Shown here piece by piece: positions 23,323-31,692 of a stretch of 45,740 nucleotides of DNA. The notes under the pieces were generated by a model that saw nothing but the letters and a program-made list of their open reading frames with translations, ran no database searches and was not told the DNA's origin. The DNA is taken from positions 1-45,740 of IMG/VR virus record IMGVR_UViG_3300028422_001975; one strand, 5' to 3'. The position numbers were made by a program, and so were the translations under genes. Every line of letters starts with the position of its first letter. Positions within the stretch are counted from its first letter, which is position 1. The stretch is from a virus.

Positions 23323-24825
23323 ATGGTGTTCGACGCTTTCCGCGCGCGGCTTGGCTCGATCATCGGTGGCTTCGACGCCGCACAGTCCCATCGCCGCATG
23401 CGCGGGTTCCGCGCGACACGCGCGCATGTGAACACGCTGATCGCGGCTTCGGGCGAGACCATCACCGCCCGGGCGCGCTGGCTCGTACGCAACAACGGAT
23501 ATGCCGCGAACGCGGTCGATGCCTTTGCCAACCATGTCGTCGGTGACGGGATCAAGCCCTCGTCGAAGATAACTGAGGCCGCAAAGAAGGAGGAACTGCA
23601 GAGGCTCTGGCTCGCCTGGACCGACGAGGCGGATGCCGAGGGGCTGACCGACTTCTTCGGCCTGCAGCGTCGGGCCGCGCGAGAGGTCTTTCTGGCGGGA
23701 GAGGTCTTCCTGCGCATCCGCGCACGACGGCCCGAGGACGGGCTGACCGTGCCAATGCAGCTGCAGATGCTGCCCTCGGAAATGCTGCCCCAGGACATGA
23801 CCCGCGTCCTGCCCGGTGCGGGATCGATCCGGCAGGGCATCGAATTCGACGGCATCGGGCGGCGGGTGGCCTACCACTTCCTGCGCCGCCATCCGGGCGA
23901 CCTGACCGATCCGGGGCTGGCGGGCGAGACGGTGCGCGTTCCGGCATCCGAGGTCATTCACATCCTCGACCCCGTCGAGGCGGGCCAGTTGCGCGGCGTG
24001 TCGCGCTTCGCCGCGGCCGTTGTGAAGCTCTTCACCCTCGATCTCTATGACGATGCGGAACTGGAGCGGAAGAAGACCGCGGCGATGTTTGCGATGTTCA
24101 TCACGTCGCCTGCGCCAGAAACGGCGCTCGATCCGGCCGAGGACGATCTCGAGGTTGAACCCGGCCAGGTGGTGCGCCTCGATCCCGGTGAGGATGTCAC
24201 CACGCCATCCACCCCGGATTCCGGGTCCACCTATGAGCCGTTCCAGTACCGGACTCTCCTCCAGATCGGCGCGGCGCTGGGCGTGCCCTATGGCTATCTC
24301 ACGGGCGACACGGCCAAGGGCAATTTCTCGAACACGCGGATCGCGCTCGTCGACTTCCGCCGCCGCATCTCGGCCTTCCAGCATTCGGTCATGGTCTATC
24401 AGCTCTGCCGTGCCGTCTGGACGCGCTGGATGGACACGGCCGAGCTGGCGGGCGCCATCGATCTGCCGAGCTATGCCACCGAACGGCGCGCGTACCTCGC
24501 CTGCGACTGGCTCCCCACGAAATGGGACTGGATCGACCCAGCTAAGGATGCCGCGGCCGAGATCCTGCAGATCGAGGCGGGGCTGAAGTCCCGCACGCAG
24601 GCCATCGCCGAACGCGGCTACGACGCAGAACAGGTCGACCGCGAAATCGCGGCCGAACGCAAACGCGAAGCGGAACTGGGGCTCGACTTCCGGCGGCCGG
24701 GATCACCGGCGCAGGCGGCGGGTGGTGGGGCGGCTTCGGGCAAGTCCGAGGGCAACCAGCCCGACAGCGGCGAAAACACAGACGACGGCGAGGACCGGGA
24801 ATCCCGGCCCGTGGAGGAGGGATGA
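23323..24825 (+). CDS. Portal protein, lambda gpB family
   Basis: Dodecameric portal at the capsid vertex through which DNA is packaged. The 500-residue product has the lambda-family N-terminus (RRMRGFRATRAHVNTLIAAS, RARWLVRNNGYAANAVDAFA, VGDGIKPSS), a central wing domain (AREVFLAGEVFLRIRARRPE) and the stem/clip region (FAAAVVKLFTLDLYDDAELE, YEPFQYRTLLQIGAALGVPY, LTGDTAKGNFSNTRIALVDF). The C-terminal 80 residues are acidic and low-complexity. It starts 2 nt after the gpW-like stop and overlaps the protease gene by 4 nt. Confidence 0.95.
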   Translation: MVFDAFRARLGSIIGGFDAAQSHRRMRGFRATRAHVNTLIAASGETITARARWLVRNNGYAANAVDAFANHVVGDGIKPSSKITEAAKKEELQRLWLAWTDEADAEGLTDFFGLQRRAAREVFLAGEVFLRIRARRPEDGLTVPMQLQMLPSEMLPQDMTRVLPGAGSIRQGIEFDGIGRRVAYHFLRRHPGDLTDPGLAGETVRVPASEVIHILDPVEAGQLRGVSRFAAAVVKLFTLDLYDDAELERKKTAAMFAMFITSPAPETALDPAEDDLEVEPGQVVRLDPGEDVTTPSTPDSGSTYEPFQYRTLLQIGAALGVPYGYLTGDTAKGNFSNTRIALVDFRRRISAFQHSVMVYQLCRAVWTRWMDTAELAGAIDLPSYATERRAYLACDWLPTKWDWIDPAKDAAAEILQIEAGLKSRTQAIAERGYDAEQVDREIAAERKREAELGLDFRRPGSPAQAAGGGAASGKSEGNQPDSGENTDDGEDRESRPVEEG

Positions 24826-26147
24826 TGCACCACACCCAGATCGCCCAGCGCGTCTTCAACACGCCCCTGATGGTCGATCCCGCCAAGGCGCTGGCCTTCC
24901 TGACCGGGCTCGGCCCACGGATCGTAGGTCGGGAAATCGCTGTCGAGGGTATGGCTGTGGATCCAGAGGATCAGGCCACCGCCAGCCTGCCCCCCCGGGC
25001 GTCGCTCTTCGGCGACGACCTGACCAACCGCCAGGCGCGGAACGGAAGCCAGCCCTTCGCGGTCGTCGACGGGATCGCGGTCATCGAGATCGCGGGCACG
25101 CTGGTGCATCGCGGCGCCTGGATCGGGCAGTCCTCAGGGCTGACCTCCTATGAGGGGATCGCGGCGCAGCTGCAGGCGGCCGTTGCCGATCCGGCGATCC
25201 GGGGCATCGCCCTCGACATCGACAGCTTCGGTGGCGAAGTGGCGGGTGCCTTCGACCTCGCCGACCGCATCCGGGCCGTGCGTCAGGTCAAACCCGTGCA
25301 GGCTTTCGTCGCCGATCACGCCCTCTCGGCCGCCTATGCGCTGGCCTCCCAGGCCGACCGGGTCATCCTGCCCCGCACCGGCGCTGTCGGCAGCATCGGC
25401 GTCGTCGCCATGCACAGCGACATGAGCGGGGCGCTCGACCAGAAGGGCATCGCCGTGACACTGATCCATGCCGGGGCTCGCAAGGTAGATGCGAACCCAT
25501 ATCAGCCCCTGCCCGAAGTCGTCCGCGCCCGGATCGCAGGCGAGTTGGAAGACCTCCGCCAGCTCTTCGCCGAAACCGTCGCCGAAGGGCGCGGACGGCG
25601 CCTGGATACTCAACGCGCGCTGGGCACCGAGGCCGCTGTGTTCCGCGGCGAGGCGGCGGTCTTCGCCGGTCTTGCCGATGAGGTGGCCGATCCGGTCACC
25701 GCCTTCCGCGCTTTCGCCGCCGCACCCCGCGGCACAACCACCCTCAAATCCAACCCCAAGGGAAAGGGCCCGATGATGACCACCGCCCCCGAAGACCATG
25801 CGCAGCCTCCGGTCGCGCCTGCTGCCAGCACCCCGCAGGAACCGGCCCCGACAGCGCCAGTCGCACCGCCGCAAACGGCGGCGGCCGCGATGTCGCCCGA
25901 AGCCATCCGCGCCGAGGCGTCCGAGGTCGCTCAGGTCTGCGCGCAGGCAGCCCGGCTCGGAATTCAGATCGATGCCGCCGATGCCGTCGCCAAGGGAGTT
26001 AAGCCTGAGGCGCTGCGCGCCAAGGTGCTCGCCGATCTCGCAGCCCGTAGCGATGCTGCGGGCATCATCGCCACCGACCCGGCCGCGGGCGCGAAAGAAA
26101 GCCCCATCGTCGCGGCCGCGAAGAAATCGGCCGCCGCCTCGCGCTGA
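24822..26147 (+). CDS. S49-family head maturation protease with scaffold-like tail
   Basis: SppA/ClpP-fold serine protease like lambda gpC. The 441-residue product has the oxyanion segment LDIDSFGGEVAG (131-142), catalytic Ser169 in DHALSAAYALAS, GAVGSIGVV (187-195), and Lys221 in ARKVDANPYQPL, equivalent to the lambda gpC Ser-Lys dyad. After about residue 310 the protein becomes Ala/Pro-rich and then helical (AIRAEASEVAQVCAQAARLG), the position of the Nu3-like scaffold in lambda. A separate scaffold could arise from an internal start such as the ATGs at 25774-25779, but this is not shown. GGAGGAGG precedes the start. Confidence 0.93.
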   Translation: MMHHTQIAQRVFNTPLMVDPAKALAFLTGLGPRIVGREIAVEGMAVDPEDQATASLPPRASLFGDDLTNRQARNGSQPFAVVDGIAVIEIAGTLVHRGAWIGQSSGLTSYEGIAAQLQAAVADPAIRGIALDIDSFGGEVAGAFDLADRIRAVRQVKPVQAFVADHALSAAYALASQADRVILPRTGAVGSIGVVAMHSDMSGALDQKGIAVTLIHAGARKVDANPYQPLPEVVRARIAGELEDLRQLFAETVAEGRGRRLDTQRALGTEAAVFRGEAAVFAGLADEVADPVTAFRAFAAAPRGTTTLKSNPKGKGPMMTTAPEDHAQPPVAPAASTPQEPAPTAPVAPPQTAAAAMSPEAIRAEASEVAQVCAQAARLGIQIDAADAVAKGVKPEALRAKVLADLAARSDAAGIIATDPAAGAKESPIVAAAKKSAAASR

Positions 26148-26200
26148 CAATTCTTCCCGCACTGGGCGCCCCCATCCCCCAACATCCTGGAGACTGAACT

Positions 26201-26581
26201 ATGCCCGTCCTGACGGAACCGCCCAGCATGGGCGACATCCTCAAATATGAGGTCAACCCGAACTACAGCCGCGAGGTGGTGACGCTGCTCGCTGGCATGC
26301 CCTATCCCGTCGGCTCGGTGCTCGGGAAAATTACGGCGAGCGGCAAGTACACCCTGTCGCCCGCGACCGGGGCCGACGGATCGCAGGTCGCCACGGCCGT
26401 CCTGCTCTATGCCGTCGACGCCACACTGGCCGATGCCACCGGCATCGTGCTGGTCCGCGGCCCCTCGATCGTGTCGCGCGCGGCTCTAGCCTACGGCGCG
26501 ACGGTCGATGACGGCACCAAGATCGCCGCGAAACTCACCCAGCTGGCCGCCGTCGGCATCATCGCCCGCGACGGCGTCTGA
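26201..26581 (+). CDS. Head decoration protein, lambda gpD family
   Basis: A 126-residue capsid-stabilising protein. The gpD signature is visible: EVNPNYSREVVTLLAGMPYP, VGSVLGKITASGKYT, ATAVLLYAVDAT, IVLVRGPSIVSRAALAYG and IIARDGV at the C-terminus. It is only slightly longer than lambda gpD (110 residues). Trimers would bind capsid three-fold axes after expansion. GGAG lies before the ATG, and the gene sits between protease and major capsid protein, as in lambda. Confidence 0.93.
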   Translation: MPVLTEPPSMGDILKYEVNPNYSREVVTLLAGMPYPVGSVLGKITASGKYTLSPATGADGSQVATAVLLYAVDATLADATGIVLVRGPSIVSRAALAYGATVDDGTKIAAKLTQLAAVGIIARDGV

Positions 26582-26608
26582 TCACCCTCATTCCCCCGGA
26601 GCACCCCA

Positions 26609-27631
26609 ATGACCCTCGTCCGCAATCCCTTCGACGCTGGCGGCTATTCGCTGGCCGAGATGACGCAGGCCATCAACATCCTGCCCAACCTCTACACGCG
26701 CCTCGCCCAGATCGGCCTCTTCCGCTTCGAAGGCGTCAGCCAGCGCTCGGTCATCATCGAACAGTACGAAGGCGTCCTGAGCCTTCTGCCCTCTGTCCCC
26801 CTCGGTGGCCCCGCCACCGTTGGCACCCGCGAGGGCCGGTCCATGCGCAGCTTCGCCCTGCCGTGGATCCCGCATGACGACGTGGTCCTGCCTGCCGACA
26901 TCCAAGGCGCCCCCGCGCTGGGCGCCTTCGACGCGGCCGATCCCCTCGTCGAGGTGATGAACCGCAAGCTTCTGCTGATGCGCCGCAAGCATGCCCAGAC
27001 CCGCGAATACATGGAGATGAACGCGCTGCGCGGCATCGTGAAGGACGGGGCGGGGACCACCCTCTACAACTACTTTACCGAATTTGGCCTGGCGCAGATC
27101 TCGGTCGACTTCGTCCTCGGCACCGCGAGCACGAACGTTCAGGGCAAGGTTCGCGAGGTGCTTCGCGCCATTGAGGACAACCTCTTGGGCGAGGCCATGA
27201 CCAGCGTCCATGCGCTGGTCAGCCGCGAATTCTTCGACAAGCTGATCGCCCACCCCAAGACCGAGGAAGCCTACAAGTTCTACGCCTCGACCGGCGCCCA
27301 GCCCCTGCGCGAGGACGTCCGCCGCAACTTCCCCTTCGGCGGCATCCTGTTCGAGGAATACTCCGGCACCGTCACCCTCTCGACCAAGGCCACCGAACGG
27401 CTGGTCCCGGCGAATGAGGGGATCGCTTTCCCGCTCGGCACGATGGACACCTTCACGACCTACGGCGGCCCGGCGAACCTCTTGGAAACCGCCAACACCA
27501 TCGGCCTGCCGCTCTACGCCCGCCAGCATCTCGACGAGAAGGGGCGCTGGATCGACGTGATGACCGAGGCCTCGATCCTGCCGGTGAACAAGCGGCCGCG
27601 GCTGGCCGTCCGGATCCACAGCTCGAACTGA
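26609..27631 (+). CDS. Major capsid protein, lambda gpE family
   Basis: A 340-residue HK97-fold shell protein, same length class as lambda gpE (341). Family features: MTQAINILPNLYTRLAQIGL, FALPWIPHDDVVLPADIQG, a RRKHAQTREYMEMNALRG helix, FGLAQISVDFVLGTAST, VHALVSREFFDKLIAHPKTE, and a C-terminus with TMDTFTTYGGPANLLET and LPVNKRPRLAVRIH. GGAG precedes the ATG. It is expected to be cleaved and crosslinked or decorated during maturation together with the upstream protease and gpD-like protein. Confidence 0.95.
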   Translation: MTLVRNPFDAGGYSLAEMTQAINILPNLYTRLAQIGLFRFEGVSQRSVIIEQYEGVLSLLPSVPLGGPATVGTREGRSMRSFALPWIPHDDVVLPADIQGAPALGAFDAADPLVEVMNRKLLLMRRKHAQTREYMEMNALRGIVKDGAGTTLYNYFTEFGLAQISVDFVLGTASTNVQGKVREVLRAIEDNLLGEAMTSVHALVSREFFDKLIAHPKTEEAYKFYASTGAQPLREDVRRNFPFGGILFEEYSGTVTLSTKATERLVPANEGIAFPLGTMDTFTTYGGPANLLETANTIGLPLYARQHLDEKGRWIDVMTEASILPVNKRPRLAVRIHSSN

Positions 27632-27637
27632 TCTGTC

Positions 27638-27952
27638 ATGTCCGTCTTCGCCGCCGCCATGGATCGCATCTTCACCCATGCCTCCATGGCGGCTCCCGCC
27701 CTCTGGATCTCGGCCACCACGTCCGAGGAACGCCCGATCCGCATCATCCGCCGCGCCCCGGATCGCGTGACCGACTTCGGGGCGGGCCGGTTCGTCAGCG
27801 ACACGACGGTGGTCGATGTGCGCGTGGCCGACCTGCCCGCCCCGCGCCCGGGCGACGTGATCGTCATCGGCGCGGACAGCCATGTCATCCAGGGAGAACC
27901 GCTGCGTGATCGCGAACGGCTGATCTGGACCCTCGATCTGAGGCCCGCATGA
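27638..27952 (+). CDS. Head-tail joining protein, lambda gpFII-like
   Basis: A 104-residue protein starting 6 nt after the capsid gene. The segment RPIRIIRRAPDRVTDFGAG, then VVDVRVADLPAPRPGDVIVI and DRERLIWTLDLRPA, fits the phage head-tail attachment family (FII), a small beta-barrel that docks the tail to the head. Position after the capsid gene and 4-nt overlap with the next tail gene agree. Similarity is judged by eye. Confidence 0.75.
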   Translation: MSVFAAAMDRIFTHASMAAPALWISATTSEERPIRIIRRAPDRVTDFGAGRFVSDTTVVDVRVADLPAPRPGDVIVIGADSHVIQGEPLRDRERLIWTLDLRPA

Positions 27953-28578
27953 AGCTGAAGCTGGAAATCAGCCCCGACCTCGCCGCCCTGATGCAGGCGG
28001 AAATCGCTGCCGGTGAAAAGGCCGTCACCACCGCCATGCGCGAGGCGGGAGCGGGCCTCAAATCCGCTTGGCGCGGCCAGATCACCGGCGCGGGCCTCGG
28101 CACCCGGCTCGGCAACTCGATCCGGCTGGCCACCTATCCCAAGGGCGGCGAGAGCCTGAACGCGGCGGCGCTGGTCTGGTCCAACGCCCCGGTGATCGTC
28201 GGCGCGCATGACACGGGGCCGATGATCCGGTCGCGCGACGGGTTCTGGCTGGCCATCCCCACCCCGGCCGCAGGCAAATCCACGCGCGGCGGACGGATCA
28301 CCCCGGGCGAATGGGAGCGCCGCACCGGCCTACGCCTGCGGTTCATCTACCGGCGCCGGGGCCCTAGCCTGCTGGTGGCCGAGGGGCGGCTCAACAGCAA
28401 GGGACGCGCAGTGGCGTCAAGATCGAAGACCGGTCGCGGGCTGACCACTGTGCCGATCTTCCTGCTGGTGCCGCAGGTCAAGCTGCGCAAGCGGCTCGAT
28501 CTGGCGCGGGATGCCGAGCGGGCCATCGACGCCGTACCGGGGCGGATCGTGGCGGGGTGGTTTGGGGCCAGTCGCTGA
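27949..28578 (+). CDS. DUF6441 family phage tail protein
   Basis: A 209-residue protein, start overlapping the previous stop by ATGA. It begins MKLKLEISPDLAALMQAEIA and contains AMREAGAGLKSAWRGQITGA, GLGTRLGNSIRLATYPKGG and VPIFLLVPQVKLRKRLDLAR, which I recognise as the DUF6441 family of rhodobacterial phages. Its place between the FII-like joiner and the tail terminator is where lambda gpZ-type tail completion proteins sit, so a neck or tail-completion role is likely. The next phage tail gene is 1.3 kb away because a toxin-antitoxin-like pair intervenes. Confidence 0.8.
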   Translation: MKLKLEISPDLAALMQAEIAAGEKAVTTAMREAGAGLKSAWRGQITGAGLGTRLGNSIRLATYPKGGESLNAAALVWSNAPVIVGAHDTGPMIRSRDGFWLAIPTPAAGKSTRGGRITPGEWERRTGLRLRFIYRRRGPSLLVAEGRLNSKGRAVASRSKTGRGLTTVPIFLLVPQVKLRKRLDLARDAERAIDAVPGRIVAGWFGASR

Positions 28579-28686
28579 GCACACAGTGACCTGATCGGGA
28601 GGTAATCCATCGCAACGCCTCCTCAGCATCGCCTTGCCCAAGCATTCCTGTTGCTTCCCGCGGCAGCGTCGCTACAACCTGAAACG

Positions 28687-29388
28687 ATGAACCGACACAC
28701 GCCCATACACGAGTTCGTTGGGGTCGGCCTGTACTCTTTGGCCGATGCAGCGCAGCTCCTGAAGGCACCACCGCGGACACTGCGGAGGTGGCTCGATGGC
28801 TATGACTACAAGAGAAACGACGAAATCCAGCACGTTGCACCGCTCTGGAAACCAGACATCCCCAAAATTGACGATGAAATCGAACTGAGCTTTCGCGACC
28901 TCATCGAACTTCGTTTCGTACGGGCTTTCCTTGACAATGGGATTGGGCTGAAGGCTGTTCGGAACTGCCTTGAATATGCTCGGCAGTGCATACAAACGGA
29001 TCGCCCCTTTTCATCTGGTCGTTTCCGGACCGATGGGCGCACGATCTTCCTCGAGAGCCTTGATGCCTCGGCTGAGCCAAAGTTGCTTGATCTGAAGGCC
29101 AAGCAGTATGTCTTCAAGCAGGTTGTCGAGCAGAGCTTCAAGGATCTGGACCTGGAAGGTGACATCGTAACGCGGTGGAGGCCTTATCGGGGTAAGGACA
29201 GCATTGTCGTCGACCCCACAAGATCCTTTGGCCAGCCAGTTGCGTCGGCATCCGGTGTCCCAACGATTGTCCTCGCGGAATCCGTCAAAGCGGAAGGCTC
29301 CGTCTCTCGTGTGTCGGCGATGTACGAAGTTGAGAAGTCGGTGGTCCAGGATGCGGTCAAATTCCATGAGGAGCTGATGGCCGCTTGA
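28687..29388 (+). CDS. Antitoxin-like protein (MerR-like HTH plus DUF433-type domain)
   Basis: A 233-residue protein. Residues 14-40 form a MerR-type HTH (LYSLADAAQLLKAPPRTLRR). The middle is helical (LSFRDLIELRFVRAFLDNGI). The C-terminal region from IVVDPTRSFGQPVASASGVP to SVVQDAVKFHEELMAA matches the DUF433 pattern (G-x-P-V-a-S-G-VPT, then 'vs...Y.v....v.dAv.fh'). DUF433 proteins are often antitoxins for PIN-like toxins, and the next ORF is such a protein, overlapping by 4 nt. ATG 28687 is chosen over an upstream TTG at 28651. It lies inside the structural operon, so it is an insertion relative to related phages. Confidence 0.8.
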   Translation: MNRHTPIHEFVGVGLYSLADAAQLLKAPPRTLRRWLDGYDYKRNDEIQHVAPLWKPDIPKIDDEIELSFRDLIELRFVRAFLDNGIGLKAVRNCLEYARQCIQTDRPFSSGRFRTDGRTIFLESLDASAEPKLLDLKAKQYVFKQVVEQSFKDLDLEGDIVTRWRPYRGKDSIVVDPTRSFGQPVASASGVPTIVLAESVKAEGSVSRVSAMYEVEKSVVQDAVKFHEELMAA

Positions 29389-29777
29389 AGGTGATGGTCG
29401 ATGAAAACCTTCCTATGGTCATGGCGAAATCGCTCGCAGCCCTTTTCGCTGGAAAACACGAAGTCGTACATCTGAGAGAAAAGTTCGGCCCCGCGGTCAA
29501 GGATACCGAGTGGATCGGGGCCTTAAACGCCGAAGGCCATTGGGTCATCATCTCAGGGGACCGGCGGATTGCGAAGAACAAGGCTGAACAGCAAGCGTTC
29601 AAGAGCTCGAAGCTGGTAGGGTTCTTTCTCGCCCCAGGGCTACAAAAGGCCAAACTGACCAAGCAGATGGAACGCCTGATGGCGCTATGGGAAACCATAG
29701 AAACGCAAGCCGATCTGGTCGGAGGCGGCGCCATGTTCGAAATCCCGATGAAAAGCAGCAAGCTCAACCAGATTTGA
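29385..29777 (+). CDS. PIN-like (DUF5615/VapC-related) toxin candidate
   Basis: A 130-residue protein starting at TTG 29385, overlapping the antitoxin stop, which gives the family-typical beginning MKVMVDENLPM; GTG 29391 and ATG 29394 are alternatives. Acidic residues expected of PIN-like nucleases are D6/E7, the DTEWIG segment (40-45) and ISGDRRIAKN (57-66). This is the order DENLP, then the DxxW/I region, then SGDRRI, of the DUF5615/PIN-like toxin group, which cleave RNA. C-terminal residues are helical. The pair could act as an addiction or anti-phage module. Activity is not shown. Confidence 0.78.
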   Translation: MKVMVDENLPMVMAKSLAALFAGKHEVVHLREKFGPAVKDTEWIGALNAEGHWVIISGDRRIAKNKAEQQAFKSSKLVGFFLAPGLQKAKLTKQMERLMALWETIETQADLVGGGAMFEIPMKSSKLNQI

Positions 29778-29866
29778 CTGTCTGGTATTCACGCCGAGAA
29801 ACGCGCGCTGCCCCGTACTTCGGGAGCATCGGGGCAATCGGCTCTTTCCGTTGGAACAGACCAAAG

Positions 29867-30289
29867 ATGCCCACCACCCGCGAAACCGTCCTCGCCGCAC
29901 TGCTCGCGCGGCTGCAGCCACTTGCCGCCCTCACCCTGCGTGATGAGGTCCTACCCGAGCGGATCCCCGCGGCAGGGCTGATCATCCTGCGCGATGGCCA
30001 ACCGGGCGAGCCCGAGGTGACGCTGTCACCGCTACGCTACCACTATCAGCACCGGGCTGAGCTGGAGGTCGTCGTCCAGGCAGGCACCGGCCGGGCCAGC
30101 GCCTTCGACGATCTGATCGCCGCCATAGGCGCGGCGCTGGAAGCCGACCAGATGCTCGGCGGCCTTTGCGACTGGGTCGAACCGGAGGCCCCGGCATCGG
30201 TCGACCTGCCCGTCGAGGGGGCCGCGGCCCTTATGGCGGCGGTGATCACCGTCGTTCTGCACTACACCACCACCGGCCCTCTGGCCTGA
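29867..30289 (+). CDS. Tail terminator-like protein (lambda gpU position)
   Basis: A 140-residue protein starting at ATG 29867; the frame is open upstream but that part runs into the toxin gene. It begins MPTTRETVLAALLARLQPLA and contains ERIPAAGLIILRDGQPGEPE, LSPLRYHYQHRAELEVVVQA and PVEGAAALMAAVITVVLHYT. I recall this family from Rhodobacter prophages, where it is sometimes mislabelled acyl-CoA transferase. Fold pattern and position before the tail tube protein suggest the tail terminator that caps the tube. Confidence 0.75.
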   Translation: MPTTRETVLAALLARLQPLAALTLRDEVLPERIPAAGLIILRDGQPGEPEVTLSPLRYHYQHRAELEVVVQAGTGRASAFDDLIAAIGAALEADQMLGGLCDWVEPEAPASVDLPVEGAAALMAAVITVVLHYTTTGPLA

Positions 30290-30313
30290 CACCCCACATC
30301 CAAGGAGACCCCC

Positions 30314-31252
30314 ATGGCACGCGCTCACGGCGCGCGGGCGCAGATGGCGCTTGCGTTCGAGACAGTTTATGGCACCCCGCCCGCCAGTGGCTATCGGCTG
30401 ATGCCCTTCGCAAGCACCACGCTCGGATCAGAACAGCCGCTGATCGCCTCGGAGCTTCTGGGCCAGGGGCGCGACCCGCTGGCCCCGATCAAGGACGCGG
30501 TCACCGCCGACGGCGATGTCGTCGTGCCGATCGACGTCGAGAACTTCGGCTTCTGGCTGAAAGCCGTCTTCGGCGCCCCGACTACGACGGGGACCACGCC
30601 CAAGACCCACACCTTCCAGTCGGGGAACTGGAGCCTCCCCTCGATGGCCATCGAGGTGGCCATGCCCGAGGTGCCCAGGTTTGCGATGTATGCGGGCTGC
30701 GTGATGGACCAGCTCAGCTGGCAGATGAACCGGTCGGGCCTCCTGACCGCCACTGCCCGCCTGATTGCGCAGGGCGAGACCATCGCTGCCGCCACGGCCG
30801 CAGGCACGCCGACCGCACTGGGCCTGCAACGCTTCGGCCATTTCAACGGGGTCGTGAAGCGCAATGGCACGGCGCTGGGCAACGTCGTCTCGGCCGAGAT
30901 CAGCTATGCAAACGGCCTCGACCGGATCGAGACTATCCGCAACGACGGCAAGATCGAGGGTGCAGATCCCGGAATGGCCGCGCTGACCGGCCGGATCGAG
31001 GTCCGTTTTGCCGATAGCGCCCTCGTCACCCAGGCCATCGACGGCACGCCCTGCGAGTTGGAATTCGCCTACAGCCTCGGGGCGAACGCCAGTCTCACCT
31101 TCACCGCCCACGCCGTCTACCTGCCCGTCCCGCGGATCGAAATCCCCGGACCCCAGGGCATCCAGGCCACCTTCGACTGGCAGGCAGCGAAGGCCACCAG
31201 CCCCGCCCGCATGTGCACCGCCGTCCTCGTCAACACCGTCACGGGATACTGA
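30314..31252 (+). CDS. Phage tail tube protein
   Basis: A 312-residue protein forming the tail tube of a non-contractile phage. It begins MARAHGARAQMALAFETVYG and TPPASGYRLMPFAS, contains GSEQPLIASELLGQGRDPLA, DVVVPIDVENFGFWLKAVFG and GQFHFNGVV-like repeats in LQRFGHFNGVVKRNG, as in the major tail tube family of siphoviruses. AAGGAG lies before the ATG. It is followed directly by the chaperone genes, matching lambda V-G-T-H order. Confidence 0.9.
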   Translation: MARAHGARAQMALAFETVYGTPPASGYRLMPFASTTLGSEQPLIASELLGQGRDPLAPIKDAVTADGDVVVPIDVENFGFWLKAVFGAPTTTGTTPKTHTFQSGNWSLPSMAIEVAMPEVPRFAMYAGCVMDQLSWQMNRSGLLTATARLIAQGETIAAATAAGTPTALGLQRFGHFNGVVKRNGTALGNVVSAEISYANGLDRIETIRNDGKIEGADPGMAALTGRIEVRFADSALVTQAIDGTPCELEFAYSLGANASLTFTAHAVYLPVPRIEIPGPQGIQATFDWQAAKATSPARMCTAVLVNTVTGY

Positions 31253-31254
31253 TC

Positions 31255-31692
31255 ATGATCCGACTGAACCTGTCGAACCGGCCCGAATGGCTGGATCTGC
31301 TGCCCGGCCTGCGCGTCCTTGTGGCGCCCCTGACCACCGCGCTGATGGTCTCCGCCCGCGCCGACCCCATGATCGACGGCCTCTCGGAAAGCTCCAGCCA
31401 GGAGGACATGGCGCTGGCCATGGCCAAGGCTGTCGCGCGCCGCGCGGTGCTGGAATGGGAAGGGGTCGGCGACGATGCGGGCAACCTCGTGCCGGTCAGC
31501 CCGGCCGGGATCGACGCCCTTCTCGAAATCTGGCCGGTCTTCGAGGCCTTCCAGGCGCAATACGTCGCCCGCGGCCTGTTGCTGGATCAGGAAAAAAACG
31601 CCTCCGCGCCCTCGCCGACTGGTCCTTCGGCGGGGGCGACGGCTACTGCGCGGCCTGCTCTGGCCCCTGCCCGGACTGCCCCGCAAGACTGA
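31255..31692 (+). CDS. Tail assembly chaperone, lambda gpG-like
   Basis: Short form (145 residues) translated without frameshifting. It begins MIRLNLSNRPEWLDLLPGLR and includes the helices DMALAMAKAVARRAVLEWEG and PAGIDALLEIWPVFEAFQAQ. The last 30 residues (Ala/Pro/Thr-rich) lie after the slippery sequence and look like filler translated only in the unshifted frame. In lambda the G protein coats the tape measure during tail assembly. Position between tube and tape-measure genes supports the same role. Confidence 0.85.
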   Translation: MIRLNLSNRPEWLDLLPGLRVLVAPLTTALMVSARADPMIDGLSESSSQEDMALAMAKAVARRAVLEWEGVGDDAGNLVPVSPAGIDALLEIWPVFEAFQAQYVARGLLLDQEKNASAPSPTGPSAGATATARPALAPARTAPQD

